From assembly GCA_009667805.1 (NCBI GenBank), contig CM019064.1, positions 109,900,328-109,964,327 of the forward strand: a stretch of DNA of 64,000 nucleotides. The letters are read 5' to 3'. The notes beneath the pieces were generated by a model, which made no database searches, was not told the origin of the DNA, and saw only the letters and a list, made by a program, of their open reading frames with translations. Positions 1 to 10,981 of the stretch are shown here, piece after piece. Position numbers and translations under genes: made by a program. How positions within the stretch are numbered: position 1 is the stretch's first letter; each line of letters opens with the position of its first letter. The stretch comes from Leptobrachium leishanense (Eukaryota > Chordata > Amphibia > Anura > Megophryidae).

Positions 1-862
1 GTATATATCCATAATATGCCTGCCTAACCGTTTGTTACTTGTATTTCTGTACCTACTGTAACAATTCCTAACTACAAGCTTTATAGAGTATGGGACCAAA
101 GGGAACTCCGTTCCCTCTGCAAAATTAGTGCAGGAACTCCGTTCCCACGCGTTCCCCCTCGACTTGACCCCTGTCGTGTATCCTCCAAGTTGTTGATGTG
201 TGCGTAAGTCTGATGCCTGGCAACTGGCTAACCAGCGTTTTTTTAATACACAAGGCCCTCTATAAAATATACATAGTGATATACTTTATAATTGAAAGCT
301 TACAGCTACCTAGTGTCACATGTGTACCACACAGTGTAAGAGGTGTGCGTAATCTGCCACTGCATGATCATTTGATAGCAGTAGTTGTTTATGTCAATTG
401 CACATTTGTAACTGCTGTGTTCAATGAAACCTCCCTCAACCGAAATGCAATATTGGACTTTTATTGTCCTAATTGGTCCTTCACCTATGAGAAGCAATGC
501 CAGCTGTATGAGAATTTGTTTACGAGCATAAACAGTTTGCTTTGTGATATCTTTCTTAAGGATTATGAGCGCTGCTTTTTAATCTATTTGTTTAAAGAAA
601 ACTAGTCATCACATGTAAAATAAAAATACCTGCTCTTCAACGTGTTTTTCTTTCTAGTGTTCTGGGAAACGTGAGTTAGAAGTGTACTTTCACTTGCACT
701 ATAGTATACTATTTGAACATCTTCATGTCTGATAAGAGCTTTTAGTAATACGTGAAAAGGAAACGAATGACTAGTTTATCTATACAGTTAGCCCATTATA
801 GCAGCACAATATTGTTTATTACAGTTTTTTTCTACTGTAAATACTCAACACTCAGTAATTTT
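1..862. other. Unassigned AT-rich DNA
   Basis: I recognise no gene or repeat here. An open stretch at 198-605 (+) has no family signature, no convincing splice context and ordinary AT-rich composition, so I do not call it. The stretch probably belongs to an intron or to the flank of the gene whose last exon lies at 8592. Confidence 0.4.
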
Positions 863-1010
863 CTCTCTCAGATTGTAAACTCTCGAGCAGGGTCCTCTCT
901 CCTGGTCTGTGTGTACTGTGTATGTATATTTGTTATTCTGTCTCTCCCTTTGTACAGCGCTACGGAACTTGCTGGCACTATATAAATGCTTGTAACTGTT
1001 CAATAAGCAG
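863..1010 (+). repeat. L2/CR1-like or SINE 3' tail
   Basis: The stretch begins with a GATTGTAAACTCTCGAGCAG-type segment and ends with TTGTACAGCGCTACGGAA followed by a CTATATAAAT motif. This arrangement is the common 3' tail of L2/CR1-type non-LTR elements and dependent SINEs in frog genomes (from general knowledge). The same ACAGCGCT...TATATAAAT core recurs at 21478-21560 (+) and 35108-35172 (-). Only the tail is present, and the exact family is uncertain. Confidence 0.6.
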
Positions 1011-1318
1011 TCTGTTCCAACACTTGGATCGTTATCTGTGCATCCTTCATTATTTTTTATGTAATTCTATATACATTACATTTCATTTTTGGTTTCTCAA
1101 AGAAGAAATTATCAGCATTTCAATCTAATAAACACAATTATTTAGCTTCTTGGTTGCTGTTCCATGAGCAGTATCTCAAACCTCTTAAAATTGAAGGTTT
1201 ATTGTCCTGCAGGGTCATTTTAAAACGAGGTTTAGCAACTATGGGCCTCCAGATGTTTTGGAACTACATTTCCCATGAGGCTCTGCCATTCTAATTCAAA
1301 ACCATCTGTGCGGCTGAG
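1011..1318. other. Unassigned DNA before hAT insertion
   Basis: No gene or repeat is recognised. The last eight bases of the flank (1319-1326, GTTGCCGA) are the target site duplicated by the element that follows. Confidence 0.4.
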
Positions 1319-1889
1319 GTTGCCGATAGGGATGAGCCGGACACCCCCGTGTTCGGTTCGCATTCGAACTCGAACAATTTCAAAAGTTCGAACATGAACC
1401 GTACTCAATGCAAGTCAATGGGACTCAAAAGTTCGGTTTTTAGAGTGCCCTGCAAAAGGGCAAATATGCAAGATATTTGCCGTAAAAGGTGTATGGGGGT
1501 CCGGGTAGTGCCCTGGGGGACAGGAAACAAGGACAAAAAGTTTTTAAAGGAACAGTGAGTTTTCCATGAAATAAGGGTTAAAGATAAAAATGAAAAATTC
1601 CTTCAAATATCGTGCCTAGGAGGTCCCCATAACCTACCCGTGAAGTGGCAGATTTGTAGGGTGTATAGAAACATTTGAAAACAAAAATGATGTTTCAAAT
1701 GACGGTAAATGGTTTTCCTTTATGAATAGATTAAACAACTGCTTGGGGTGGCAGTCTGTATTAAAGACATTTTAGGACACGCAGAACAAGTGTAGTGATT
1801 TTTTTTGGCTAAATTATGGTGAAATTTATGCAGGCTTTGGATGAAAGTAACAATAGGTGCTTTAAAATTGGGACTTTAGTGTCGGCAAC

Positions 1890-2215
1890 AGTGCCATCAC
1901 ACCGTAACCCCTCTGTGGTATTGTGGAAGAGTGCAGGGTTGGACTCTGCAGTCAAATTTTAAAATGATATGAATCTGGTAAAGGCGTCAATGCACCCAAA
2001 TATTGTGCCTTTGGTGGCAGCAAGTGCCTTTACACCGTAACCCTTTTGTGGTATTGTGGAAGAGTGCAGGGTCGGACCCTGCTGTCCAAAAAATTTAAAT
2101 TATATAAATCTGGTAATATAGGTGTCAGTGCAGCCAAATATTGTGCCTTTGGTGGCAGCAAGTGCCTTCACACCGTAACCCTTTTGTGGTATTGTGGAAG
2201 AGTGCAGTGGTGGAG
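1890..2215. repeat. Tandem repeat, ~135-bp unit, ~2.5 copies
   Basis: The phrase GTATTGTGGAAGAGTGCAG recurs at 1918, 2051 and 2189, with a shared AAATATTGTGCCTTTGGTGG segment between, giving periods of about 133 and 138 bp. The array lies inside the hAT-like element and has diverged by small indels. Confidence 0.8.
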
Positions 2216-2403
2216 GTTTTGTGAATGCAGAAGATATCCCCGATCTATTCCGTTACGTCAGCATCAGGGGATTGATAGCTGTTGATCCAGGACTGATTCA
2301 TTTTTATGTCAGCCGGTCTACAGAGTCGGACAGACGCACTCTTTGTCTGTGACAAAACCTCCAGTGGCACTGAACGTCTTTTCAGAAAGCACGCTGGATT
2401 TTG

Positions 2404-2655
2404 TAGAAATGAGACCCCCAAAATAGTTGGTGGCAGCGAGAACACAAAGATTACCACAATTCCCAGATATTTTGTACAAATGAGACCCCCACAATTGCTG
2501 GTGGCAGTGAGAACACACAGATTACCACAATTCCCAGATATTTTGTAGAAATGACTGACCCACAAAATTGTTGGTGGCAGTGAGAGCACAAACATTACAA
2601 CAATTCCCAGATATTTTGTAGAAATGAGACCCCCCAATAGCTGCTGGCAGACTGG
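2404..2655. repeat. Tandem repeat, ~72-bp unit, ~3.4 copies
   Basis: The phrase CCCAGATATTTTGTA(G/C)AAATG recurs at about 72-74-bp spacing (near 2462, 2534 and 2608), with GTTGGTGGCAG and GAGAACACA in each unit. It is the second tandem array inside the hAT-like element, and is distinct from the 135-bp array. Confidence 0.8.
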
Positions 2656-2978
2656 CAGTGAGAACACACACTAACAATCTCCTCTTAAAAAACACGTGCT
2701 GGGGCTGCAAGGGACGCCTTATATAGTGTGCTGCGGGACTTAGCTCTGTGAGCCCATGATTGGGCAAAATTTGCCCAATCAGGACTCTGAGCCGTGATTG
2801 GCATAGTCTCGCACCTAAACTGTGGTCAGGTGCAGGCTGTAGCCAATTACAAGCTTCAGGCCAGTGGAAAAGTGCATTGTGGGCGAACATGCGGCGAACA
2901 CGCAGAAATGTTCGTAGTTCGCGAACAGGCGATGTTCGAATTGAACTCCGAGCCGAACAGCTCATCCCTAGTTGCCGA

Positions 2979-3399
2979 CCCCTGTTTTAACCTTTCATCC
3001 CTTTTGTGGTTAATAAAATAAATATTGATCCAAGGAAATGCTTTGTACAAAACTAAAGACAGTCATGGATAGGAAATCTACACAAATAAAAACAAAACAC
3101 ACATACTTAGTTACCAATCTGTTACATCTCAGAAATAAATCCTCATATGGACAATAAACTCTTCTTCTTTAACAAAACTTTACTCAATGATTGTTCTTAT
3201 TGGCATGTAGGGAAGTATGCGTATATGATCTTGTTAACCTATAATAAAAAAAATACTGATTATTGCATGGGTTTTGAAATTGATAAGTATAAACATTTTT
3301 ATACTTCTAAAACAAACCAATAAATATACATAACACTAGCTTTTGCGGAGGGGAGTGATGAAAAAGAATTAGCTTTTTTATTTAAAATATTCAGGTCTT
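2979..3399. other. Unassigned AT-rich DNA
   Basis: No coding or repeat signature is recognised. It is AT-rich sequence between the hAT-like element and the family X copy. Confidence 0.4.
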
Positions 3400-3888
3400 A
3401 TTAAACATGCTGAACCCCTTCACTACCAAAGTGGTTACTTATAGAGCACTGAAATGTCGCCCACATTTTGGTGCTCTCTCGTTCTCCGCAGTTGCCTGCA
3501 CTTCGGGGAATCAAAGATCCCCACCCTGCTGTTTATTCAGCATTCACCGCAGGGTCCCCGGAGTGCAGGAAAAACCACGCCGAACATGCCGGAAAAAGCC
3601 AACGAGCTGCCAATCACAGCGCAGACCAGCTACCAGAAAAGGTTGTCAAGCTGACGAATAGGGTACAGAAAAACTAAAAAAAACTATGCTTTAAAGTGTC
3701 AAAATTGAAACGCTGTTTGCAAAAAAACTACTGAACGAAAATGAAACTGAAACTTACATATAAGAGCCTATGAATGATACTAAAAAGGTCTGTTATAGAA
3801 AAAAGAAAAGACGCTTTTTTAAAAAAAAAAAAAATTTGTGGGAAAGAATCCCAAAAAATGTCTAAAGGAACCTAAAAAAATCTATTAA

Positions 3889-4989
3889 AAACTTAGTGAC
3901 CGGGCGGTTTTACGCAAATCCGTCCTTTCTTGCCCGCTGCTGTTTTTACTTTTCTGCGCTGTTCGTGTTTATACAACCCACACAGATTATACACCGTTTT
4001 TCCCGCCATTAAATGGACTTTCTAAAATACCATTATTTCCATCATAGTGTATCATTTACTATAAAACAAAATCTGAAACATGATGAAAAAATGGTAAACT
4101 CACTTTTTCGTAATTTAATCCCCAAAATCTACAACCGCCAAAAAAGACCCCAGCTAAATAGTTTAAAAATTTTGTCCCGAGAATAGAAATACCCAATTTT
4201 TACATGTTTTTGCTTCACTGCTGAGCCAGTTCACCTATGTGCGCTGAGCTCATTATGATCATTTTATGCTCATTATTTTTAAATGACAGCTTAGGTCCTA
4301 TTTAACTAACCCCCCCCCCCCCCCGAAATTTAAAAAAAAAAAAAAATTCCTTTTATCTTATTTTTACACCAAACCTGGTATCATTGGAAATGCCACGATG
4401 AGGCCTTTCCAGTGATGTCAAACATGACCCTCTAGCTGCCAGGGATCGGGAGATAGGGGGATCCCTTTATCTCCATCTCCACTTGGCAGCTAGGAGGTTA
4501 TTTGGCCCACTCACGTCCTCACACATGTTGAGGATGTCAGTGGGTGGGGGGTGACCCGGTGGCTTGTCTGACATCCAAGATGTCAGCCACCTCCCCAGGT
4601 TTGAAACGAGATTCGGCGCTGAATCGATTCGGCAGTGACATGGTTAATGCTATACACCGCTGAAAAAGGGAGACACAACCCCTTTCCGGAGATGTAAAAA
4701 AATCTCTCTAGGTGCCATGGTTGGGGAGATAGAGGGCTCCAAAAGATTCCCCCCTCCCTTTCCTGGATGTTAATGCAGGCGTCAATGGGCGCCTGTTGAT
4801 GAATTCATCGTGCCTGCCGGCCCCATAGAAACGGCAGAGCAGACATCCAGCCTGCCACAGACGCCACGGGTGCCGGCGAGGGAGGTAAGTATCGGCGGGA
4901 GGGAGGTTAGGAGCCCGCTGACATACCATTTATGTCTAAGGGAGACCCGTGGGCAGGACGTACATGGTACATCAGCGTTCGGGAAGGGG
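3889..4989. mobile_element. piggyBac-type MITE with TTAA target sites
   Basis: The element is bounded by TTAA at 3885-3888 and 4990-4993. The uninterrupted sequence AAAATCTA(T)AAATAAAGAG in family X copies at 16725 and 24760 is the empty site. The left terminus carries CTTAGTGACCGGGCGGTTTT, the same terminus as the larger element starting at 58759, which contains a piggyBac transposase fragment. The interior has short hairpins around a GATCGGGAGATAGGG core and no open frame. The TTAA duplication and shared ends are seen directly; the superfamily call relies on family knowledge (Kolobok also uses TTAA). Confidence 0.75.
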
Positions 4990-5305
4990 TTAATAAAGAG
5001 ACTTTTTACTGCAGAATAAAATAATAAACGGTTTATTAGGTATTGCATTATAACAGGAATATTTTTAACATTGAAGCCTATGGGGTTCTCCTGAATAACC
5101 CTCCCGAATGAAACCACCGAACAGCAGGGCACTTTTGGTAACTTTTCAATGCAGTTCGGTGTCTCTGAATAGATCAACCATTGCTTCTCTATGGGGAATT
5201 TCACTGCCGTCAAACAGGCACTGTACTGGCTGACAGTTCACCAAAATTTGGCAAACTGCCTGCTCTCTGAATGGCCCCAAAATGTCCCCTTGTTCGGTGA
5301 CATTA

Positions 5306-5733
5306 AGGCTGGGGTCAGACCAGCGCACTTTTAACGTGCGTTCTGGCGCACATAATTACGGCCGCACTAGCAGCAGATGACGGGCAATGATGGCCAATAT
5401 ACGATGTACGGCCGCACAAAAGTCCAGCCGTGCAACGCAAGTGGAATTTGAACGCATTTTTCTGAGAACGCTGAACCGCTAGTACTGACATACTGAGTGC
5501 GCAGCTGCCTCATAGCGGCGTATTTGCGTGATTAGGAGATGTCAGACACTGCTAATGTCCAGCCTACATAACGTCCAGATGCAAAAAGAGTTTTATTGAC
5601 GATCCGTACAAAATCACGACTGACACTGTGCGTCGTCTGACCGTTTTTGCGCAGTCCGTGAAAAAATCCGTCAATGCGTTTGGACGCACTTTTTCACGTT
5701 CGTGGGGAAAAATGCTTTCGTCTGACCCTAGCC
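5306..5733. mobile_element. Harbinger-type MITE, copy 1
   Basis: The ends are GGCTGGGGTCAGAC and GTCTGACCCTAGCC, near-perfect inverted repeats, with TTA on both sides (5303-5305 and 5734-5736). The 3-bp TWA duplication fits PIF/Harbinger. Internal words such as AACGTGCGTT and CGGCCGCAC recur in copies at 11196, 19621 and 63238. There is no coding capacity. Confidence 0.75.
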
Positions 5734-5769
5734 TTAGGGGCCAGATTGGCTCTCTCTGAATAACCCCTG

Positions 5770-6238
5770 AAGCAGTTTTTGTAGATTTTTTTTTTTATCA
5801 TAGCATTAATTTGAAACATAGAATGTGAAATTATAAGGTAAATAGAAATGCTATGCACAAATTATTGTTCTGAGAAAATAAAGTTAATTAATTCAATGTA
5901 AATGTGCTCATTTTTAATTTTTCATATGTTCGTTTATCCTTTACAGAAATATTGCTGGGGTGAAAAATTCTGTACTCTAGATGGTGCCCTTTTATCTTTT
6001 ACAATTTCACACGAGCAGAAATGTCCTTTGTGTCAAATACAGTAAATGTGATAAAGAAGATAATTAAAAATGGTCCGATATCCTGCCTTTAGGGATTTAG
6101 AAGATGGCATTCAAATTCAGATGCTCACTGGTATAGGTCCTCAGTCCCAGACCTCAGTTCGGCTGTAATGGTAAAATAATTACTAGTGCACAATCAAATT
6201 ACTGAATCGTGGATCTATTCTTCCAGTGCATAAACAAC
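5770..6238. other. Unassigned AT-rich DNA between family X copies
   Basis: No gene or repeat is recognised in this AT-rich stretch. Confidence 0.4.
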
Positions 6239-6639
6239 ATGCAGGGTTATTCAAGGAGATCTGAATGGCTGCCAAAAGGTAACCGAACTCTGAAATTCAG
6301 CGTTCGGTTACCTTTCTTGGCCATTCGGCTATCCAGAGAGCAGGCAGTTCGCCAAATGTTGGCGAATTGCCTGCACATATGGTGCCTGTTCGGTGCCTGT
6401 TCGAGAGCAGTGAAATCCCCATAGCTTCGTCTATTCAGAGAACAAAAACCAGCACTGAAAAGTTGCCGAATTTCCCTGCCATTCGGTGGCTTCATGCGGC
6501 AGATTTATTCAGGCGAGTCCCATAGGCTTCAATGTTAAAAATATTCCCATTTTAATTCAACATCTAATTAACCATTGATTATAATATTCTGCAGTAAAAA
6601 GTCTCTTTATTTATAGATTTTTTTTTTGGGATATTTTAA

Positions 6640-7139
6640 CCCTTTCGCTGCTGAGGCTTTTCCCGCCCCTGTGCTGAGGTCATTTTTTACCTGTTTTGCG
6701 CATCATGTTTAAACGTGTTTTTAAGGCTTATTTTAGTATATGACACCGACATATTATATATCGTTCTTTCCGTCAGACTCGGTAGATTCATAATATGTCA
6801 TTATTATATGTATACGTTCTGTCATGTCTGTATATTATAACAAAAAATGCAATAAAATATGTATTTTCAATAATTTACAATGTGTAAAGTGTTTTTTTTC
6901 CACATTTTAACATGCGAGCAATTGCGGTTATATTTTGTATGGGGTGCGCTTGTTAAAAAAATTAGAGATGGGGTCTCGTTACATTTTTTTTTGGGGAAAA
7001 TGACACTTTTTAACAAACGCACCGCATACAAAAATCGTTAGTGCAGCATCATTGTTCACATTATAATTGAAATGGGAACAATATTGCTACACTAACAAAC
7101 CAAAAAAAATAAAAAAAAGTGTTTATTTTTTTTTTTTAA

Positions 7140-7171
<32 letters not shown>

Positions 7172-7855
7172 ATTTTTAACTTTCATGTTTGGTATCGTTG
7201 GAACGGCCATGCTCTGGCCAATCCAACCATATCAAAATTTAACCCCTAACTGCCACGGATCGGGAGATAGGGAGTTCATTGGAACTCCCTATCTCCACAC
7301 TTGGTGGCAGTTAGGGGTTAACTGTAGGACTGGCGTCATCGTGCTACGCACGATGACGCCAGTCCTCTGGGGGAGTTCCCGGAAGCTTGGCCGACATCCA
7401 AGATGTCGGCCAGCTCCGGGAAAGGATCGCGAACCGGCGCTTTTCAGCGCCGATTCGCGATCCAGCTCCCCAGGGGTTAATGCCAGGCATCATTTGGAAG
7501 GGCAGGCTGTGCCCTTCCAAATGATGCCTGGGTTAAGCCCCGCAGAGCCACCGATCGGGAGGGAGAGAGGTCCGAAGGACCTCCCCCCCCCCTCCCTTTC
7601 AGGCGCCTCCTCCGCACATGCGGGGGGGGCGCCTGAATTAGGTGTCATCGCGCCCCCGCGATGACACCTAATAATGGCGGCTGCTGGTCCGGATGCCGGG
7701 CTGACATCCAGGATGTCAGCCCGCACCGGACGGGCCAGCGATCGGCTGGAACCCGGCCGAACGCTGACCCCGATGTGAGGACGCGCTCAGCGCGTCCTCA
7801 GCACACCAGCGGGAATGCTGAGGACGCGCTGAGCGCGTCCTTAGCATTCAAGTGG
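6640..7855. mobile_element. piggyBac-type MITE, hairpin-rich family, complete copy
   Basis: The element is bounded by TTAA (6636-6639 and 7856-7859). The empty site is seen in the reverse strand of the family X copy at about 24740. The left end is CCCTTTCGCTGCTGAGG and the right end, read inward, is CCACTTGAATGCTAAGG. The first half is AT-rich; the second half (7238-7850) is a chain of stem-loops. The family recurs at 23946-25818 (reverse), 28611-33337, 20290-20690 (partial) and, more diverged, at 17211-18264. It has no coding capacity. Confidence 0.8.
7238..7850. repeat. Chain of about nine consecutive stem-loops
   Basis: Successive perfect or near-perfect inverted repeats follow each other almost without spacer. 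Examples are CCCCTAACTGCCAC / GTGGCAGTTAGGGG with a nested GATAGGGAGTTC arm (7242-7318), GGACTGGCGTCATCGTG / CACGATGACGCCAGTCC (7328-7366), GGCCGACATC / GATGTCGGCC (7388-7412), GGATCGCGAA / TTCGCGATCC (7425-7464), a long CATTTGGAAGGGCA arm (7485-7535), TAGGTGTCATCGCG (7638-7671), GGCTGACATCC / GGATGTCAGCC (7697-7722) and GGACGCGCTCAGCGCGTCC (7777-7799). All of these are directly visible. Confidence 0.85.
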
Positions 7856-8323
7856 TTAAGCATTTTTCGGGATTTTTTTTGCCCAAATTTTTTTTTTTTT
7901 TTTAAATGTTTGTTCTTTATACTGTAACAGCCATATGTAAATTTCAGACATTTTTGCTCAGTAGTTTCTTTGAAAACAGCGTTTCACTTTTCAAACCTTC
8001 AAGCAAACTGTTTTTCTTTTTTCATTCCATTCGTCTGCGGTGTCGGGTTTTTCCGGCGGCTGCACTGTGTGTGATTGGCTCCTGCTCGGGTTTTTCCGGC
8101 GTTTTTGGCGGGGTTAATCCAGATGTTTTTGCGGGTTTTCGGTGGGTTTTCGGTGGGTCTTCGCTGTATTTTGCGGTGAGTTTTCGGCGGGTTTGCGGCG
8201 ACTTTTCCCTACATTACGATTGTGATGCTTGCTGAATACACCGCAGGGTCGCCGAAATGGGAGCGCCAAATCGTGCCAATTTGAAGAGCACGAAAAGTCA
8301 ATTCTCTTTGAATAACCCTGATG

Positions 8324-8591
8324 GTTTTAGTCAAACTACATTTTTGCAGGTTTCTTTTGACACAGTCAATATTCCCTTTTAATTAGTAATTTTTACTTGG
8401 TGTGTAAGTGACCCAGGTAGATTTTTGTGTTTTAATATGCACAAAAACACACACATCTATACAATTGGAAAAATACCACAGCGAGTGACTGATGCACAGA
8501 TATTTATAGAAAGATAATGGAATTTTAGAAAATTAGCTGTGAATAAGATATATAAACAACTTAACTTGGCCTGTTTGTTTTATCATTTCAG
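8324..8591 (+). other. Intron end and splice acceptor of STS-type gene
   Basis: This is AT-rich intronic sequence. It ends in a pyrimidine-rich tract (TGTTTGTTTTATCATTTCAG, 8572-8591) with AG at 8590-8591, immediately before the coding exon. The upstream exons of the gene are not found in 1-8570, so the intron spans at least the first 8.5 kb of the window. Confidence 0.7.
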
Positions 8592-8959
8592 GTAAATCGA
8601 TATGGAAAGCGTTCTTTTTCACTCCAAACTTTCAACCTGAGGGTTCTAATGGATGCTTTGATACACATGTCTGCTTCTGTTATGGAAGTTTTGTTACACA
8701 TCATGACCCCCCATTACTCTTTGATCTGTCTAAAGACCCAGAAGAAAAAAATCCTCTCACACCACAGACAGAAATTCATTACTATACAGTTGTTAAAACA
8801 ATTCAGCAAGCTGCAAAGAACCATACAGAATCTCTTCAAGTGGTAGCTAATCAGTTATCGTGGAGCAATATCCTCTGGAAACCTTGGCTTCAGGCTTGCT
8901 GTTCGTCCTGGTTTGATTTGTGTTACTGTGACAAAGAAAAAGAATTTGGGGTGGAATGA
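8592..8959 (+). CDS. STS: Steryl-sulfatase, terminal coding exon
   Basis: This exon encodes the last 121 whole residues of a steryl-sulfatase/arylsulfatase-type protein, entered in phase 1 after the acceptor at 8590-8591 and closed by TGA at 8957-8959. STS hydrolyses sulfate esters of steroids such as DHEA sulfate and is bound to the ER membrane. The calcium site and the formylglycine-modified cysteine lie in upstream exons outside the window. Visible hallmarks are [12 protein letters not shown] at exon residues 3-14, the cysteine cluster CFDTHVCFC (22-30), [10 protein letters not shown] (36-45) with SKDP following, and a tail with [10 protein letters not shown] and CYCDKEK. From my knowledge of human STS, all of these are conserved in order, and the [12 protein letters not shown] and VCFC segments fit STS better than ARSE/ARSD/ARSF. 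The frame is intact, with no stops or frameshifts. It is the only clear host exon in the window. Confidence 0.92.
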
Positions 8960-9590
8960 ACCAGTAAAAATAAGCATAAAGTCTAACTTAAATATTGAAA
9001 TTCATATTTTCTCAGGATATCTTTTCTTACATTGTTTCTCCGGAAATGGGATTGCATGTATTTTAGGTGGCAGCTTGATTTCCAGAACACACCTAAGGCT
9101 GTACCTTGCACATTCTATCAACCCTCCTCCCTGGTTCTATTCTTAGCAAATCCAACAACATACATCAGTTTTACAGAACTGCGTTCCCTTTTATGTATTT
9201 ATCCTGAAGCTTGTTCACTTATACTTTGTTACTATCCTTCTGTCAGGGAAATAATTCACTTTGGCACATCACAAGCCAAGAAACATATCTGTATTTTATA
9301 AACGTGATGTGATATTTTGTAGCAAAACAGCCCTTTCTTTCTGCTACACCAAAACGGCAACCAGATTTTCACCATGGATTCCATTAGTTCGGTACATAAC
9401 GGAAAAATGAATGGTTATGATAAAAATATTTGAAGATGTATTATTTCTTTAGCTACTGTACTATTATGAATGTTTTGTTTATCACATTATGTATCGATTT
9501 TAATAATTTCTTGATAACCTATTGGTGCTTTACTATAAGTGAGACAGTGTTTATCAGTCAAAAATTAAAGCAGCATTGGCTGTTTTCATC
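8960..9590 (+). other. Probable 3' UTR of the STS-type gene
   Basis: AT-rich sequence follows the stop codon without any recognised repeat. The first plausible polyadenylation hexamer is ATTAAA at 9564-9569, which would give a 3' UTR of roughly 600 bases. An unmarked later site cannot be excluded. Confidence 0.45.
9564..9569 (+). promoter_or_regulatory. Candidate polyadenylation signal ATTAAA
   Basis: The commonest variant hexamer, ATTAAA, is found about 605 bases after the STS stop codon, with a CA about 15 bases downstream and a GT-rich stretch beyond. I saw no AATAAA between the stop and this site. Confidence 0.4.
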
Positions 9591-9978
9591 AATGACGAGC
9601 CGAGATCTTGTGGGCTCAAAGTGTGCGAGTGAAAGAACGCTGGTTACTGTCTGTTCTCCAAGACCTTCAAATTACGACAAGAGGCTGACAATAGATCCTT
9701 CATCTTTTCTGAGGGATGATAGGGAAGTTTGAAATATTTTCTTTTTTTTCTTTAAGGTGTCAAGCGACTCTGCTTTCTCAATATAATTTAACACAAGGTT
9801 TTGGGAGTCAGTAAATGTTTTCTTCCACACGTGCAAAATGTTTTTTTGAGACCTGATCCAGAATGATAAAGGTTAAGTTGACAAGTTTTTTTATTTTTTC
9901 AGTGTTCTCACAAAGTCTGTTTTCATTCATGAATGCTTATTATGCTTTCACTGCACATTTCCCAATTTTCTTACTTCC

Positions 9979-10621
9979 TGTCATGCCCGGCAACGCGTCG
10001 TGCACTTCTGCTGGTCGCCAGACTCAAAGGAGGGACCCCGCAGCTGTCCACTCCTGTTGCCGGCTGAGGAGTGCTTCGGTGATCTCCAATCGCTACTTCT
10101 CGGTCCTTTCTGGAACACGCATGCGTGCCGCAGCAGCCAATGAACTCTGCGGCGCCTACTTAAAACCACACAACAGCTACTCTTGGGTGCCCTGTCATGA
10201 TTCCTCATCCTGGGTCTCCTGCAGCACCTCTTGCAGTGGTATTGTTCCATTGCCTGACCAATTTTGTTACTTCACCGCTGTGTTGCCAAAACTATTACTG
10301 ATTTACCTGTGCACCGAACCCGGCTTTTCGCTGATATTGCTCTTTGATTAACCCCTATATTAGCAAACTATAGCTGGGTTACCTGTGTACCAAACCTGGC
10401 TATTTTCACTGTTACTGCTATTGGTTTACCCGGTATCCAAATATACTATGTATATAACCCGGCCATCTCAAAGACCGGTTGAAATAATTATACTATATAT
10501 ACAGTATAGTGTCTTTCTCTTTAATGCAGATTCGGCTATCTCAAGGACCAATCTATCAGTTTGGGGAACCTTTAAAACGGTTGTTCGCATGTTGGGTCAC
10601 TATATCCAGATAAACCTGACA
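9979..10621 (+). mobile_element. Solo LTR with 5-bp target duplication
   Basis: The sequence starts TGTCATGCCC and ends CCTGACA, so the termini TGTCA/TGACA form a short inverted repeat with canonical TG...CA. The flanks carry CTTCC on both sides (9974-9978 and 10622-10626), a 5-bp duplication typical of LTR retroelements. The 643-bp body is GC-rich in its first third with an ACTTAAAACC TATA-like stretch near 10158. No internal retroviral region is attached, so this is a solo LTR left by recombination. The family (Ty3, BEL or ERV) is undetermined, and strand is by analogy only. Confidence 0.75.
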
Positions 10622-10626
10622 CTTCC

Positions 10627-10978
10627 CTTACGATTTTTCACCTTACTGTATGTTTGCTCATTTAATGATCTCAGTTTAGCAATATTTGTTGCACATATCT
10701 AGTTTTATAATATGAATCAAACCATGCATGCTTGATTGACGTGATATATTCATACTAGAATATAATGCTCCTGGTTTGACATAAACATATATTAATCCCA
10801 TCTGCAAAAATCACAAGTACTCATTAAATGTCTCTGTAAAACCTGCCTATTTACCCAACGTACACTAAATCTAGGCTCATACGCCCCCTTGCATGACACT
10901 AAAAGTGCTTCAATATTAAATTCTGAACCCTTGCCATGCATGTTTGCAGAGAATTCAGGTTCTACAAATAACAGAGAC
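10627..10978. other. Unassigned AT-rich DNA
   Basis: No gene or repeat is recognised between the solo LTR and the palindromic MITE. Confidence 0.4.
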
Positions 10979-10981
10979 ATT

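Larger units (their letters stand above)
1327..2970. mobile_element. Non-autonomous hAT-like element, perfect TSD
   Basis: The element starts TAGGGATGAGC and ends GCTCATCCCTA, a perfect 11-bp terminal inverted repeat. It is flanked by the 8-bp duplication GTTGCCGA (1319-1326 and 2971-2978). An 8-bp duplication with TAGGG-type ends is characteristic of the hAT superfamily. The subterminal regions are rich in GTTCG/CGAAC words, as in other hAT MITEs. No transposase reading frame is present; the interior consists largely of two tandem-repeat blocks (1890-2215 and 2404-2655). The TIR start TAGGGATG is shared with the much larger element at 28048-36115, so the two may belong to related lineages. 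Confidence 0.85.
3400..5769. mobile_element. Family X TIR element, copy 1 (diverged, with nested insertions)
   Basis: Internal landmarks match the other family X copies: a TATTCAGCA...CGCAGGGTCCCCG segment near 3530, a run of A-rich sequence, then AATAAAGAGACTTTTTACTGC and ACATTGAAGCCTATGGGG, and a right end CTCTGAATAACCCCTG. The left end is too diverged to fix. Two insertions split it: a piggyBac-type MITE (3889-4989) and a Harbinger-type MITE (5306-5733). Comparing this copy with the copies at 16202 and 24237 reveals the empty sites of both. No protein is encoded. Confidence 0.65.
6242..8320. mobile_element. Family X TIR element, copy 2 (reverse), with nested piggyBac MITE
   Basis: The element starts CAGGGTTATTCAAGGAGAT and ends TCTCTTTGAATAACCCTG, and is flanked by ATG on both sides (6239-6241 and 8321-8323), a clean 3-bp duplication. 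Inside, the landmarks of the family appear in reverse order, for example AAAAGTCTCTTTATTTATAG near 6600 and TGAATACACCGCAGGGTCGCC near 8232. The interior is interrupted by a TTAA-flanked element at 6640-7855. There is no protein. The superfamily is not known to me: a 3-bp duplication would fit EnSpm/CACTA or Harbinger, but the ends are neither. Confidence 0.8.

Noticed and set aside
198..605. 135-codon + strand reading frame
   Set aside because: There is no recognisable domain, no splice or promoter context and no similarity to sulfatases; AT-rich DNA of this length can be open by chance.
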